A stretch of DNA of 64,000 nt from Fodinibacter sp038258215. Its GTDB lineage: Bacteria; Actinomycetota; Actinomycetes; Actinomycetales; Dermatophilaceae. Below the pieces are notes generated by a model that saw only the letters and a program-made list of their open reading frames with translations, was not told the origin of the DNA and searched no databases. The stretch lies in the NCBI GenBank assembly GCA_038258215.1, contig JBBSQC010000014.1, forward strand, positions 1 through 64,000, in the 5' to 3' direction. The position numbers were made by a program, and so were the translations under genes. Below, in pieces: positions 37,033 to 45,475 of this stretch (position 1 is the stretch's first letter; every line of letters begins with the position of its first letter).

Positions 37033-37428
37033 ATGCCGCCAGCAAGCCCCAGCCCTGATCCTGCTCCCGGAGTTGCCGGTGCGGCTGCGCTGCTCCACGA
37101 GGAACGCGCCGCCCTGCTGGCTCGTGCCTCGCAGTTGTCTGACGACATGGCTGCACTCATCGCGGCGTCGCGGGACTCCAACGCGGATGACGAGCACGAC
37201 CCGGAGGGCCAGACGATCGCCTACGAGCGCTCGCAGCTGTCAGCGGTGGCCCGTCAGGCGCTGGACCACCTGAAGGAGGTCGAGGCCGCCCTTGAGCGGG
37301 TGGCCTCGGGAACGTATGGGGTCTGCGAGGTGTGCCGTCGGTCGATCGACGCGGACCGGATGGAGGCGAGACCGACCGCAAGGACCTGCGTGGACCACGT
37401 CCCTGACGCCCGCCGCGCCACCTCGTGA
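37033..37428 (+). CDS. TraR/DksA-family zinc-finger protein
   Basis: 131 residues, with a coiled-coil-prone helical region (about 15-90) and a C-terminal zinc finger. The finger reads YGVCEVCRRS then TARTCVDHV, so the last pair is CxxH where most family members have CxxC. Short DksA-like proteins bind the RNA polymerase secondary channel in proteobacteria; the actinobacterial role is not settled. ATG 37033 lies 8 nt after TTGGAT, possibly leaderless. Divergent from the Tat protein. Confidence 0.85.
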   Translation: MPPASPSPDPAPGVAGAAALLHEERAALLARASQLSDDMAALIAASRDSNADDEHDPEGQTIAYERSQLSAVARQALDHLKEVEAALERVASGTYGVCEVCRRSIDADRMEARPTARTCVDHVPDARRATS

Positions 37429-37546
37429 CTGGTCCCCTCTGAGTCCGGGACCGGATGGACCACGTCGATGCGCTCCTGTGACCAATGGCCCAGGACAATG
37501 CTGCTCGTTGGATCGTCGACGAGGAGGCCAGTGACGTGCCGGGTCC

Positions 37547-38518
37547 TCAGACCTCGTTGGCCAGCACCAGGTCGATCATCGCCTGTGTGCCGCGAGCGTC
37601 CTCGAGGGTCCACGGGAACTCGACACCGGTCCGTATCGTCCCGACGAGGTTCTCGAACTCGAGCACGTACTGACGCACCCCCGGGAACCGTTCGACGCGT
37701 GTCGTCTCGCCCTGCACCACGTGGACCTGCGCCTCACCCACGGTGCCGGCGTTGAACGGCGCGGTCACCCGGATCAGTCCGCTCTCGCCCTGGAAGGTGA
37801 CCTCCTGACGCGGATACAGCCGGGTCGAGGTGAGCGCGCAGTAGGTGAACTCACCCGACGGCCCGGCCATGGTCCCGGTGACCTGGGCCCACACGTCGAC
37901 GCCGTTCTCCCGACGGATCCGCGAGGTCAGTGCCACCGGTTCGGCACGCGCAGCGAACCGTGCCGACCCGTAGGTGTACACACCGATGTCCGGGATCGAC
38001 CCGCCGCCGGTCTCCACACGGTTGCGGATGTTGCCCACGTCCGGCAGGTCGAAGCAGAACACGGCATCCACGTGCCGCAGCCCGCCGATCGCGCCCTCGT
38101 CCAAGAGCGTCCGCACGCGCTGCCACTGCGGGTGGTGCACGATCATGTACGCCTCGGACGCGAACAGGCCGGTCCGGTCACGGGCAGCGACCAGGGTGTC
38201 GATCTCCGGCGCGGTCATGGCGATCGGCTTCTCGGTGAGGACGTGCTTGCCGGCCTCCAGTGCCTTGAGGCTCCACTCGACGTGCAGGTGGTTGGGCAGC
38301 GGGATGTAGACCGCCTCGATCGTGGGATCGGCCAGCATCGCGTCGTAGTCGAGGTGCACGACGAGGTCGGGTGCGAACGCCCTGAACGGCTCCGCCTTGG
38401 CCGCGGACGACGTGGCCAGTGCGGCGAACCTGGCACCCCGCGCCTCATGGATAGCGCGGGAAGTCTGGGCAAGGGCGAAGCTCGAGGCGCCCAACACTCC
38501 GATGTTCACGGGTTCCAT
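37547..38518 (-). CDS. Gfo/Idh/MocA family NAD(P)-dependent oxidoreductase
   Basis: 323-residue sugar- or polyol-type dehydrogenase. N-terminal Rossmann domain with NIGVLGASSFA, then VYIPLPNHLHVEWSLKALEA and the conserved catalytic-lysine segment GKHVLTEKPIA (about 89-99). The C-terminal domain has GGGSIPDIGVY, which corresponds to the G(G)xxxDxGxY substrate motif. AGGAGG is 4 nt before ATG 38518. Substrate unknown; no catabolic neighbours. Confidence 0.9.
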   Translation of the reverse strand: MEPVNIGVLGASSFALAQTSRAIHEARGARFAALATSSAAKAEPFRAFAPDLVVHLDYDAMLADPTIEAVYIPLPNHLHVEWSLKALEAGKHVLTEKPIAMTAPEIDTLVAARDRTGLFASEAYMIVHHPQWQRVRTLLDEGAIGGLRHVDAVFCFDLPDVGNIRNRVETGGGSIPDIGVYTYGSARFAARAEPVALTSRIRRENGVDVWAQVTGTMAGPSGEFTYCALTSTRLYPRQEVTFQGESGLIRVTAPFNAGTVGEAQVHVVQGETTRVERFPGVRQYVLEFENLVGTIRTGVEFPWTLEDARGTQAMIDLVLANEV

Positions 38519-38584
38519 ACGTCCTCCTGGTCATGGGTCATCGTAGAGACCTGCGGCGCGTCGTCCGGGCTGGCTTGCTCCGGC

Positions 38585-39319
38585 TCAACGCAGACGAGCG
38601 AGATCCCGTCGGATGTAGCGCAGGTGCGCCCATTCCTCCTCCAGGATCACGCGAATGCAGTCACCGACGCTGGGACGCCAGTCACCGCCACCCCAGGGGT
38701 CCTCGCGTTCCTCGGCGAGCAGCTCCGCCGTGGCGCTGGCCAGGAAGTCGGTCACCAGCCGCTGTCGCTCGCCGCGCACCGCGAGGATCTCCTCGTAGGC
38801 GGGCGCGTCCGCGCGGAAGGTCGACACGTCGAAGCCCATCTCGTCGGCACCGGTGAAGATCTGGCCGATCTCGTGGAACGGCTGCGGCATCCGCAGGATC
38901 CCGCCCCGGAGCCAGGCGTCGGTCGCCAGGATGAGGTGCCGCAGGGTCTGGGCCAAGGACCACTCGTCCTCGACGTGGGGGTCCACCAGGTCCGGCGGCG
39001 TGCCCGCCACGGTCGTCTGCCACGCGGACTGCGCAGCGACCCAACCCTCGCGCAGACCCTCGGGCGTCTGCGCCTTCTGCAGCTCGCGGCCCGGGAACTG
39101 CCGGTTGAGCTCGGCATCCACGAGCGGCACCACGTCGACCCCATTGACGAAGAGGCTGCCGAAGAACAGGTCGTGGCTGTCCACGTCGAGCCCATCCAGA
39201 TCGACGCCGCGCATCGTCACACCACTGACGTCGGAGAATCGCCAGGTGGCGCCCTTGAAGCTCGCCCTGACGAAGGTCGCGCCCTCGAACTCGTCGGTGC
39301 CGGAATAGATCATCGTCAT
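38585..39319 (-). CDS. DinB-like protein with N-terminal pentapeptide-type segment
   Basis: 244 residues. The first 40 or so (DEFEGATFVRASFKGATWRF and following) follow the A(D/N)LxX pentapeptide-repeat rhythm. Residues about 60-240 form a DinB/YfiT-like four-helix bundle with the expected His positions (VEDEWSLAQTLRHLILATD near 118-136 and EEEWAHLRYIRRDL near the end). DinB-fold proteins are often thiol- or metal-dependent transferases. It overlaps the upstream gene by ATGA and is translationally coupled to it. Confidence 0.82.
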   Translation of the reverse strand: MTMIYSGTDEFEGATFVRASFKGATWRFSDVSGVTMRGVDLDGLDVDSHDLFFGSLFVNGVDVVPLVDAELNRQFPGRELQKAQTPEGLREGWVAAQSAWQTTVAGTPPDLVDPHVEDEWSLAQTLRHLILATDAWLRGGILRMPQPFHEIGQIFTGADEMGFDVSTFRADAPAYEEILAVRGERQRLVTDFLASATAELLAEEREDPWGGGDWRPSVGDCIRVILEEEWAHLRYIRRDLARLR

Positions 39320-39990
39320 CGCCCGGAGGGTGTGCAGATGCAGGATCGGTTCCCGTCGGCATCCTCGACGACCCAGTAGGCGGGCGCGGCGGCATCGCTG
39401 ACCAGTCGGCCACCCGCGTCGAGCACGTCGTTGAGGCGGCGCTCACCGTCATCGTGCGGGACCCACACGTCGAAGTGCCACCGCTGAGGTACGGACTGGT
39501 CAGGGAGGGTCCGCCCCTGGTCCGCTTCGGTGGGGTCCTGCCACCACACCGTGGGAACCTGGCCGCTGGGATCGACCGGCTCACCGTGGTCCAGTTCGGC
39601 TCCCAGCAAGGCGGAGTAGAACGGCGCCAGGTGCTGACCTGCGGTGGTGTCCAGGCCCAGCTCGAGCTGGGTGAGACCCGATGTGTCGGTTTCGATCTCG
39701 AGCTCGGCAGCCTCTCGGCTGATCTGGCGGGCCAGCTCGATGTCGCGCGAGGTGATGCCGTGGACGTCGTGGCTGCGCAGAGTGACGATGACGTCCGAGG
39801 CGGTGAGGGTGATGTGGGGATGGTGATCGGCGACCTCGGCCACCTCCGCGATCGCGTTCAGCAGCCGCACACCGGTGGCGAAGTCCCGGGTCCGGAACCG
39901 GGCCTTGATCTGGCCGAGGATCTGGCGCCAGTCGTCGATGCCTGCCTCGCGCACCTCCACCGCGGTCAGCCCCTGCTGAGGATCATCCAT
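39316..39990 (-). CDS. Pterin-4a-carbinolamine dehydratase fused to a glyoxalase/VOC domain
   Basis: 224 residues. N-terminal PCD domain (about 1-100) with the catalytic pattern ADHHPHITL, then TLRSHDVHGITSRDIELARQI. The C-terminal half (about 108-224) is a VOC/glyoxalase-like fold with LELGLDTTAGQHLAPFYSALLG, RWHFDVWVP and AYWVVEDADGN. The dehydratase half may recycle a pterin or serve another dehydration. ATG 39990 has GGAG 7 nt upstream; the longer frame upstream lacks homology. Followed without gap by the DinB-like gene. Confidence 0.87.
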   Translation of the reverse strand: MDDPQQGLTAVEVREAGIDDWRQILGQIKARFRTRDFATGVRLLNAIAEVAEVADHHPHITLTASDVIVTLRSHDVHGITSRDIELARQISREAAELEIETDTSGLTQLELGLDTTAGQHLAPFYSALLGAELDHGEPVDPSGQVPTVWWQDPTEADQGRTLPDQSVPQRWHFDVWVPHDDGERRLNDVLDAGGRLVSDAAAPAYWVVEDADGNRSCICTPSGR

Positions 39991-40205
39991 GGTCTCGCTC
40001 CGTCCGTGGTGTCTTCCGGTGATGGCCCTGCCACCGTAGAAGGAGTTCCGGACAGTTGGCGTCCTGACCATCGACGCGGCACGAGTCACCCGTGCGGACC
40101 TCGGGCAACCCTCATGGGGCGGGAAACCTTGTGAGTCCCCCGGCTCGGCAGCTGAGTGCCGTCCTTCGCGCGGATCCGACCTCTGGTGGGCACACCCGAG
40201 CGTGG

Positions 40206-43200
40206 TCAGGTGCCCTGCGGCTGGACCTGCCGTGTCGAGACGGTCGAGCAGGCAGCGTCACAGAGGCCGAGGAACGCGCCCAACGAGATGAGCTCGTCAG
40301 GGGTGCGAGGCGAGAAGTCGGTGAGCACCGCGGAGCGCACGATGAAGGACGCGACCTGACCGCGGGAGACCGCGACGTTGAGCCGATGGCGGTCGAGGAG
40401 GAAGGACATCCCGCGGGAGACGTCACTGGGGCTGGACGCGGCCATCGACACGATGACGACCGCCGCCTCCTGGCCCTGGAACTTGTCGACCGTGCCCACC
40501 GGGACGTCGTCGAGCCCGGCATCGGCCAGCACCCGCCGGAGCAGCCCCACCTGCGCGTTGTAGGGGGTGATGACCAGGACGTCCGAGGGTGCGAGGGGTC
40601 GACCGGAGCCGACCCAGCGACCTCCGGTGGACTCTTCGCCGTCGTGCCAGGTGCGACCGAGGAGGTCCCGCAGGATCGAGAGGACCTCGGCTCCCTCCTC
40701 GGGCGACCACGTGGAGTTGTCGTGGTGGTCCACGACCCGCAGGTGCACTCCCGGCTCGACGCCCTCGAGCGATCGGGCCGCCGTGACCTCTTCCTCGGAC
40801 TCCAGCTTGCCGGCGTAGGCCAGCCTGGACACGGGCGCGGTCAGGGCGGGGTGCAGCCGCCAGGTGGTCTCGAGGAAGTAGCCGAGGCGGGCCGGGAGGA
40901 CCGGCTGGTCGCCGATGAGCCACCCCAGCGCCGAGGCGTCCACGGGGTCGGGGTGGATGCCGGTCGACACCTGGGGCAGCTGCTGCGGGTCGCCGAGGAG
41001 CAGCAGCCGCGAGCCGGCCACCGCGCAGGCCAGGGTCTTGGCCAGCGAGAACTGGCCGGCCTCGTCCACGACGACGAGGTCGAGCTCGCCGCGAGCGACC
41101 CGCTTGGGGTTGGTGAGGTCCCAGGCCGTGCCTCCGACGACGTAGCCACGCCCTCGAGCGCGGTGCTCGGCGGAGAAGGCTGCGAGCTCGTCCGCGTGCC
41201 GCAACGAGGTCCACGGTGGGTCGATGGTGTCCTTCGTCGCCTTCGCGACCTGCTCGGCCGGGACCCCCGCGTCGACGACGGCCCGCAGCACGTTCTCGAC
41301 GGCCTTGTGGCCCTGCGACGTGACCCCGACCCGCCACCCGTGATCGAGCACGAGCCGGGCGATGACCCGCGACCCGACGAAGGTCTTGCCCGTGCCCGGG
41401 GGGCCCTGGACGGCGACGTAGGAGCCCTCGACCGCCAGCAGTGAGGAGGTGATGGCGGTGATGTGACGGTCTGCTCCGGTGCCGACGGCGGTGAGGGACG
41501 CCTGGCCCGCCAGGCGAGGAGGTCGGCGCAGGAGGATGTCGAGACCTGCGGTGCGAGGGAGACCGCCGGGTGCGTCGGCCACCGCCTGGGCCACCTCGGC
41601 GAGGGCGACGTCGATGGGTGCGGTGTTGACGACACCCGACGGGACCAGGGCGAGGGGCACGAGGTCGTGGCCCTCACCGTCCTTGGGCTGGAGCTCCTCG
41701 ACCACGAGGCGCTGGTGGAGCCGACCGTTGGCCGACAGCGAGTCGTGCACCTCCAGCACCTTGACCCCCGCCGTCGAGCGGGCGTTGGCGTGACCGGGAA
41801 GGGTCTCGATGCCACGTGGCGCCGGGTCGGCGTAGACGGCGCTGACGGCGCTGGCGGTGCTGAGCGGCACCCCGCGCATGGGCTCGCCGGACAGGACCAG
41901 GGTGCGCCGAGGACGCTGCCGGGGGGTGTCGCGGTGCCACTCGTCCTTGACCTCCACGGATTCGACGAGGAACACCCCGTCGGCCCCACGCCACTCGCTG
42001 ACGGCGGTGCGCAGCCGCTCGAAGTGCGCCTGCCAGATCGGCTTGTCCTCCCGGGCGTGGAACAGCACCGAGGCCGCCACCAGCGCCAGGGCCTGCTGCT
42101 CGTCGGACCGCTCATGGGGCTTGACCCCCTCGACCCTGGCCCGCACGAGCCCCTCGAGCTGGATGAGCGCCGCGCGCTGCGCCGACGGCTGGGGTGGACC
42201 GCTCTCACCGACGTCGGGGGTGGGAAGCCCTCGCTCGTGTTCGGGCAGGTGGGAGAGGAGCCAGTCGCGCAGTCGGAGGGTGGACACGCAGTCGTCGAGG
42301 TTGTAGTCGGCGATCTCCTGCAGCAGCTCAGTGGCCCGGCCCTCCCGGCCCTCGATCCGGGCCGCCACCACCTGGTGGTAGACGACGATGGAGTCCGCCG
42401 CGTTGGTCACGGCAGCCTCGCGGGCCGGCATGTAGAGCGGCTCGAGCTTCTTGATGGAGTAGGACCGCTGGGACACCCGGATGCCGGCCCGGACGGTGGC
42501 GTAGAGGTCGACGAAGACTCCGTCGCGCAGCAGCTGGTCGACGTCGTCCTCGCACACACCGTGCCGCGCGGCGAGCCGGAGCAGGGCGCTCGGCTCGTAG
42601 GGCGCGTAGTGGTAGACGTGCAACCCGGGCCACCGGGCCCGACGCTCGGTGAGGTAGCCGACGAAGTCGACCAGCGCCTGCCGCTCCTGGGCCCGGTCGT
42701 GCGCCCAGAAGGTGCGGAAGACGGGGTCGCCCCGGTCGACCTCGACGATCCCGAAGAGGTACTCCAGCCCCCACACGGTCGACCCCGGCTCGGTCCACAA
42801 CGGATCGCCCTCGAAGTCGAAGAAGATGTCGCCGGGGCTGGGAGCGGGCAGGCGGCGCAGGGCGGACTCGTCGATCACCTCGGCCACCACCTCGCCGTCG
42901 CGCTCCTGCTCGAGCTGCAGCCTGGCCTGCTCGCGCAGCCGGTCGAGGGTCGCCTGCCGGACGTCCAGCACCGGGTCGACGCGGACGGCGAGCTCCTCGA
43001 CGGTGGTGACCCCCGCCTCGATGAACCGTCTCCGGGTCGGCCCACGCATCCCCGCGACGAGCAGGAGGTCGCGGGCGGCCTCGACCTCGGGCTCGCACAC
43101 CTCGCACCGACCGCACGCCAACCACCGATCGTCACCCCACCGGGCCGGCTCGGCATGCCTGCGGTGCTCGGCAAGGATCGCGTCGAGCCGCGCCCGACGG

Positions 43201-43766
43201 CTGCGGTAGACCGGGAGGATGTCGGACAGGGCATGGTCCCGTGCGTCACCGTCGCCGAGCACGAGGCGCGCGACCGGTGCCGTGGGGACGCCGGCGGACT
43301 CCAGCATCGCGGCATACGCGGCGATCTGGAGGAGGGCGGGCACGCTCGCCGACCTCGCCAGCTTGGTGTCACTGACCAACCACCCGTCGGGCGTGCGCTC
43401 GATGAAGTCGGCGTGACCCACGAACCCCCCGTCGAAGAGGGTCGCCTGGTAGACCACCTCCGCATCGGAGTGCAGGGCCTGCAGGGTCTCCTCCATTGCC
43501 CCCGCGAGGCCCTCGCCGGTGTAGGACGGCCGACCCAGCTGCACGACGCCACCGGGGTGGGTGCGGGACAGCCGCCGGAGCTCGGCCTGCTCGTGCTGGT
43601 CACCCAGCTCCTTGACCCGCTCGAGCATCGCGTCGTCCACCACCTCGACCCGGGCGCGCCGACCCAGCAGCACGTCGAGCCCTGCGACCAGTGCGAACTC
43701 GCACGTGGCCGCGGTGCGGAGGTCGCTGGCGCTGATCACGAGGCGCGCGCCGTCGAGGAGGAACAT
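40206..43766 (-). CDS. TM0106-type RecB-like nuclease / RNase H-like / SF1 helicase fusion
   Basis: 1186 residues in three parts. An N-terminal RecB-family nuclease has GHAD (Asp120), VSDTK (Asp133, Lys135) and QIAAY (Gln147-Tyr151). It is accompanied by Cys22 and CGRCEVC (Cys218, 221, 224), the one-plus-three cysteine layout of Cas4/AddB iron-sulfur nucleases. A middle domain carries FFDFEGDP (Asp317, Glu319) and YNLDDC (about 489-493), an RNase H-like exonuclease core. The SF1 helicase has GPPGTGKT (about 787), VVVDEAGQ (about 897), GDPQQLPQ (about 927) and VGTVDKFQGQE. Probably DNA repair or RNA/DNA processing. ATG 43766 is leaderless after TAGGTT. Confidence 0.9.
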   Translation of the reverse strand: MFLLDGARLVISASDLRTAATCEFALVAGLDVLLGRRARVEVVDDAMLERVKELGDQHEQAELRRLSRTHPGGVVQLGRPSYTGEGLAGAMEETLQALHSDAEVVYQATLFDGGFVGHADFIERTPDGWLVSDTKLARSASVPALLQIAAYAAMLESAGVPTAPVARLVLGDGDARDHALSDILPVYRSRRARLDAILAEHRRHAEPARWGDDRWLACGRCEVCEPEVEAARDLLLVAGMRGPTRRRFIEAGVTTVEELAVRVDPVLDVRQATLDRLREQARLQLEQERDGEVVAEVIDESALRRLPAPSPGDIFFDFEGDPLWTEPGSTVWGLEYLFGIVEVDRGDPVFRTFWAHDRAQERQALVDFVGYLTERRARWPGLHVYHYAPYEPSALLRLAARHGVCEDDVDQLLRDGVFVDLYATVRAGIRVSQRSYSIKKLEPLYMPAREAAVTNAADSIVVYHQVVAARIEGREGRATELLQEIADYNLDDCVSTLRLRDWLLSHLPEHERGLPTPDVGESGPPQPSAQRAALIQLEGLVRARVEGVKPHERSDEQQALALVAASVLFHAREDKPIWQAHFERLRTAVSEWRGADGVFLVESVEVKDEWHRDTPRQRPRRTLVLSGEPMRGVPLSTASAVSAVYADPAPRGIETLPGHANARSTAGVKVLEVHDSLSANGRLHQRLVVEELQPKDGEGHDLVPLALVPSGVVNTAPIDVALAEVAQAVADAPGGLPRTAGLDILLRRPPRLAGQASLTAVGTGADRHITAITSSLLAVEGSYVAVQGPPGTGKTFVGSRVIARLVLDHGWRVGVTSQGHKAVENVLRAVVDAGVPAEQVAKATKDTIDPPWTSLRHADELAAFSAEHRARGRGYVVGGTAWDLTNPKRVARGELDLVVVDEAGQFSLAKTLACAVAGSRLLLLGDPQQLPQVSTGIHPDPVDASALGWLIGDQPVLPARLGYFLETTWRLHPALTAPVSRLAYAGKLESEEEVTAARSLEGVEPGVHLRVVDHHDNSTWSPEEGAEVLSILRDLLGRTWHDGEESTGGRWVGSGRPLAPSDVLVITPYNAQVGLLRRVLADAGLDDVPVGTVDKFQGQEAAVVIVSMAASSPSDVSRGMSFLLDRHRLNVAVSRGQVASFIVRSAVLTDFSPRTPDELISLGAFLGLCDAACSTVSTRQVQPQGT

Positions 43767-43772
43767 GCCCCG

Positions 43773-43778
43773 AACCTA
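43773..43778 (-). promoter_or_regulatory. -10 element for leaderless nuclease-helicase
   Basis: On the minus strand TAGGTT, then 6 nt, then ATG 43766. Confidence 0.55.
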
Positions 43779-43798
43779 CCCACGCCCTCCGACACCCG

Positions 43799-43858
43799 AG
43801 TCGTGTGCCGAGATGGCTGCCCCGACGACTGCACCCCCGACCGGATGGGCACACGACT
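43799..43858 (-). terminator. Long-loop stem downstream of pmt
   Basis: AGTCGTGTGCC (43799-43809) pairs perfectly with GGCACACGACT (43848-43858) across a 38-nt loop, 15 bp past the pmt stop. Confidence 0.5.
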
Positions 43859-43873
43859 GGGCGCCGGGGGAGC

Positions 43874-45433
43874 TCAGATCCAGCTCGGCAGCCACATCCG
43901 CCAGTGCCAGTGCGAGTACGGGATGGTGTCGGCGACGTAGACCGGGTGGAAGAAGGCGAACAGGGCCAGGGTGAGCAGGAGGTACCCGCCGACGACGAGC
44001 CACCGGTTGCGCCACCTCAGCGGGTCGTCCTCCCGGCTCCCCACCCACAGCCCGATCATGAAGGCGATGGCGAGCACGACCCACGGCTCGAAGGCCACCG
44101 CGTAGAAGGTGAAGATCGTGCGGTCCTGGTAGGCGAACCACGGCAGGTACCCCCCGATGATCCCGGCCGCGATGGCACCCGCGCGCCAGTCCCTCCGCCG
44201 CAGCCACCACCAGAGCACGACCGCCAGCGCGAGGATGCCGAGCCACCACACCGACACCGTGCCGATCGGGTTGATCGCCGAGGAGCACTTGTCGACGGTG
44301 CAGCCGTCGACGCCGATGGTGGGGCTCTCGTAGTAGAACGAGGTCGGCCGCAGCTGGAGCATCCATGACCACGGGCTCGACTGGTACGGATGTGGGGTCG
44401 CCAGCGTGGTGTTGAACGCGTAGGCGTCCTGGTGGTACTTCCACCAGTTGCGCAGCACCGACGGCAGCCACTGCACCCCCTGCCCGGGGTTGTAGGTGTG
44501 CCAGTGCCGGTGGTAGCCGTTGCTGGACAGGAACCAGCCGGTCCACGAGAGCGTGTAGACCACGAAGGCCGTGACCACCATCTGCACGGCCGCGAACGGT
44601 CCGTCCACGAGGAGCGACCCGCGGCCCCAGCGCCGCACCCCGGCCGCCCGGCGGGCCCCCATGTCCCACCACACGGTCATCAGCCCGAACGCGGCGAGGA
44701 AGAACAGGCCCGACCACTTCGTCCCGGTGCACAACCCCAGAGACACGCCCGCGACCCAGCGCCAAGGCCGCCATCCGAGCCACGGCCCGACCCCCACCGG
44801 CCAGGTGCCGTGGGGGAGGGCGCCCACCTTCTCGGCGAGGATCGCCCGGCTCCGGTCCCGGTCGACCAGGAGCGCCGCGAACGCGCACAGGGCGAAGAAC
44901 ATGACGATGATGTCGAGGATGCCGGTGCGCGACATGACGAAGTGCGACCCCTCGAAGGCGAGGAGGAACGCTGCGATGCAGCCGAGAGCCGTCGAGCCGA
45001 ACAGCCGCCGTCCGACCCTGCCCACGACGAGGACGGACAGCGTCCCGAGCAGGGCGACCGAGAAGCGCCAGCCCAGCCCGTTGTCGGCGCCGAAGAGCCA
45101 CTGCCCCAGCCCGATCACCCACTTCCCGACGGGTGGGTGCACCACGAAGTCCCCGTCGGTGGAGGAGAAGACATCGGAGTCGCCGGCCACGAACGCGGCG
45201 TTCGGGTCGGTCAGGGAGTCGAGCACCCGCATCTCGACGCCGTAGCGGAGCATCGAGTAGCCCTGCTTGACGTAGTAGGTCTCGTCGAAGACGAGGGCGT
45301 GCGGTCGGTCGAGGTTCCAGAACCGCAGCACGCCACCCACCAGGGCGATGAGCCCCGGCCCGAGCCACCCCCACAAGCGGTCGGTCGGCTGGAGGCCGAG
45401 CAGGCGGGCGCGAAGCTCGTCCGTCCGGGTCAC
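43874..45433 (-). CDS. pmt: Polyprenol-phosphate-mannose-protein mannosyltransferase
   Basis: 519-residue GT39 membrane enzyme that transfers mannose from polyprenyl-phosphate-mannose to Ser/Thr of exported proteins. TM1 is followed by the catalytic acidic pair in the first outer loop (VFDETYYVKQGY). The periplasmic loop has VVHPPVGKWVIGLGQWLFG. About ten further TM helices follow, ending WLPSWI. GTG 45433 is chosen because TAGGAT on the minus strand ends 6 nt before it; GTG 45439 falls inside that spacer. Divergent from rsmI, the usual actinobacterial arrangement. Confidence 0.93.
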   Translation of the reverse strand: MTRTDELRARLLGLQPTDRLWGWLGPGLIALVGGVLRFWNLDRPHALVFDETYYVKQGYSMLRYGVEMRVLDSLTDPNAAFVAGDSDVFSSTDGDFVVHPPVGKWVIGLGQWLFGADNGLGWRFSVALLGTLSVLVVGRVGRRLFGSTALGCIAAFLLAFEGSHFVMSRTGILDIIVMFFALCAFAALLVDRDRSRAILAEKVGALPHGTWPVGVGPWLGWRPWRWVAGVSLGLCTGTKWSGLFFLAAFGLMTVWWDMGARRAAGVRRWGRGSLLVDGPFAAVQMVVTAFVVYTLSWTGWFLSSNGYHRHWHTYNPGQGVQWLPSVLRNWWKYHQDAYAFNTTLATPHPYQSSPWSWMLQLRPTSFYYESPTIGVDGCTVDKCSSAINPIGTVSVWWLGILALAVVLWWWLRRRDWRAGAIAAGIIGGYLPWFAYQDRTIFTFYAVAFEPWVVLAIAFMIGLWVGSREDDPLRWRNRWLVVGGYLLLTLALFAFFHPVYVADTIPYSHWHWRMWLPSWI

Positions 45434-45439
45434 CGGCAC

Positions 45440-45469
45440 ATCCTAGGTCGCCTCCCCCCGTGCGAGGAT
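45440..45469. promoter_or_regulatory. Divergent leaderless promoters of pmt and rsmI
   Basis: Minus-strand TAGGAT (45445-45440) precedes GTG 45433, and plus-strand GAGGAT (45464-45469) precedes ATG 45476, each with a 6-nt spacer. Confidence 0.5.
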
Positions 45470-45475
45470 CGCGGT

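Noticed and set aside
37485..37673. A 62-codon plus-strand frame between the DksA-like gene and the oxidoreductase
   Set aside because: Most of it is antisense to the end of the oxidoreductase and it has no ribosome-binding site, leaderless -10 or recognisable sequence.
41463..43940. An 825-codon plus-strand frame opposite the nuclease-helicase
   Set aside because: The opposite strand carries a full set of nuclease and helicase motifs; this frame has none.
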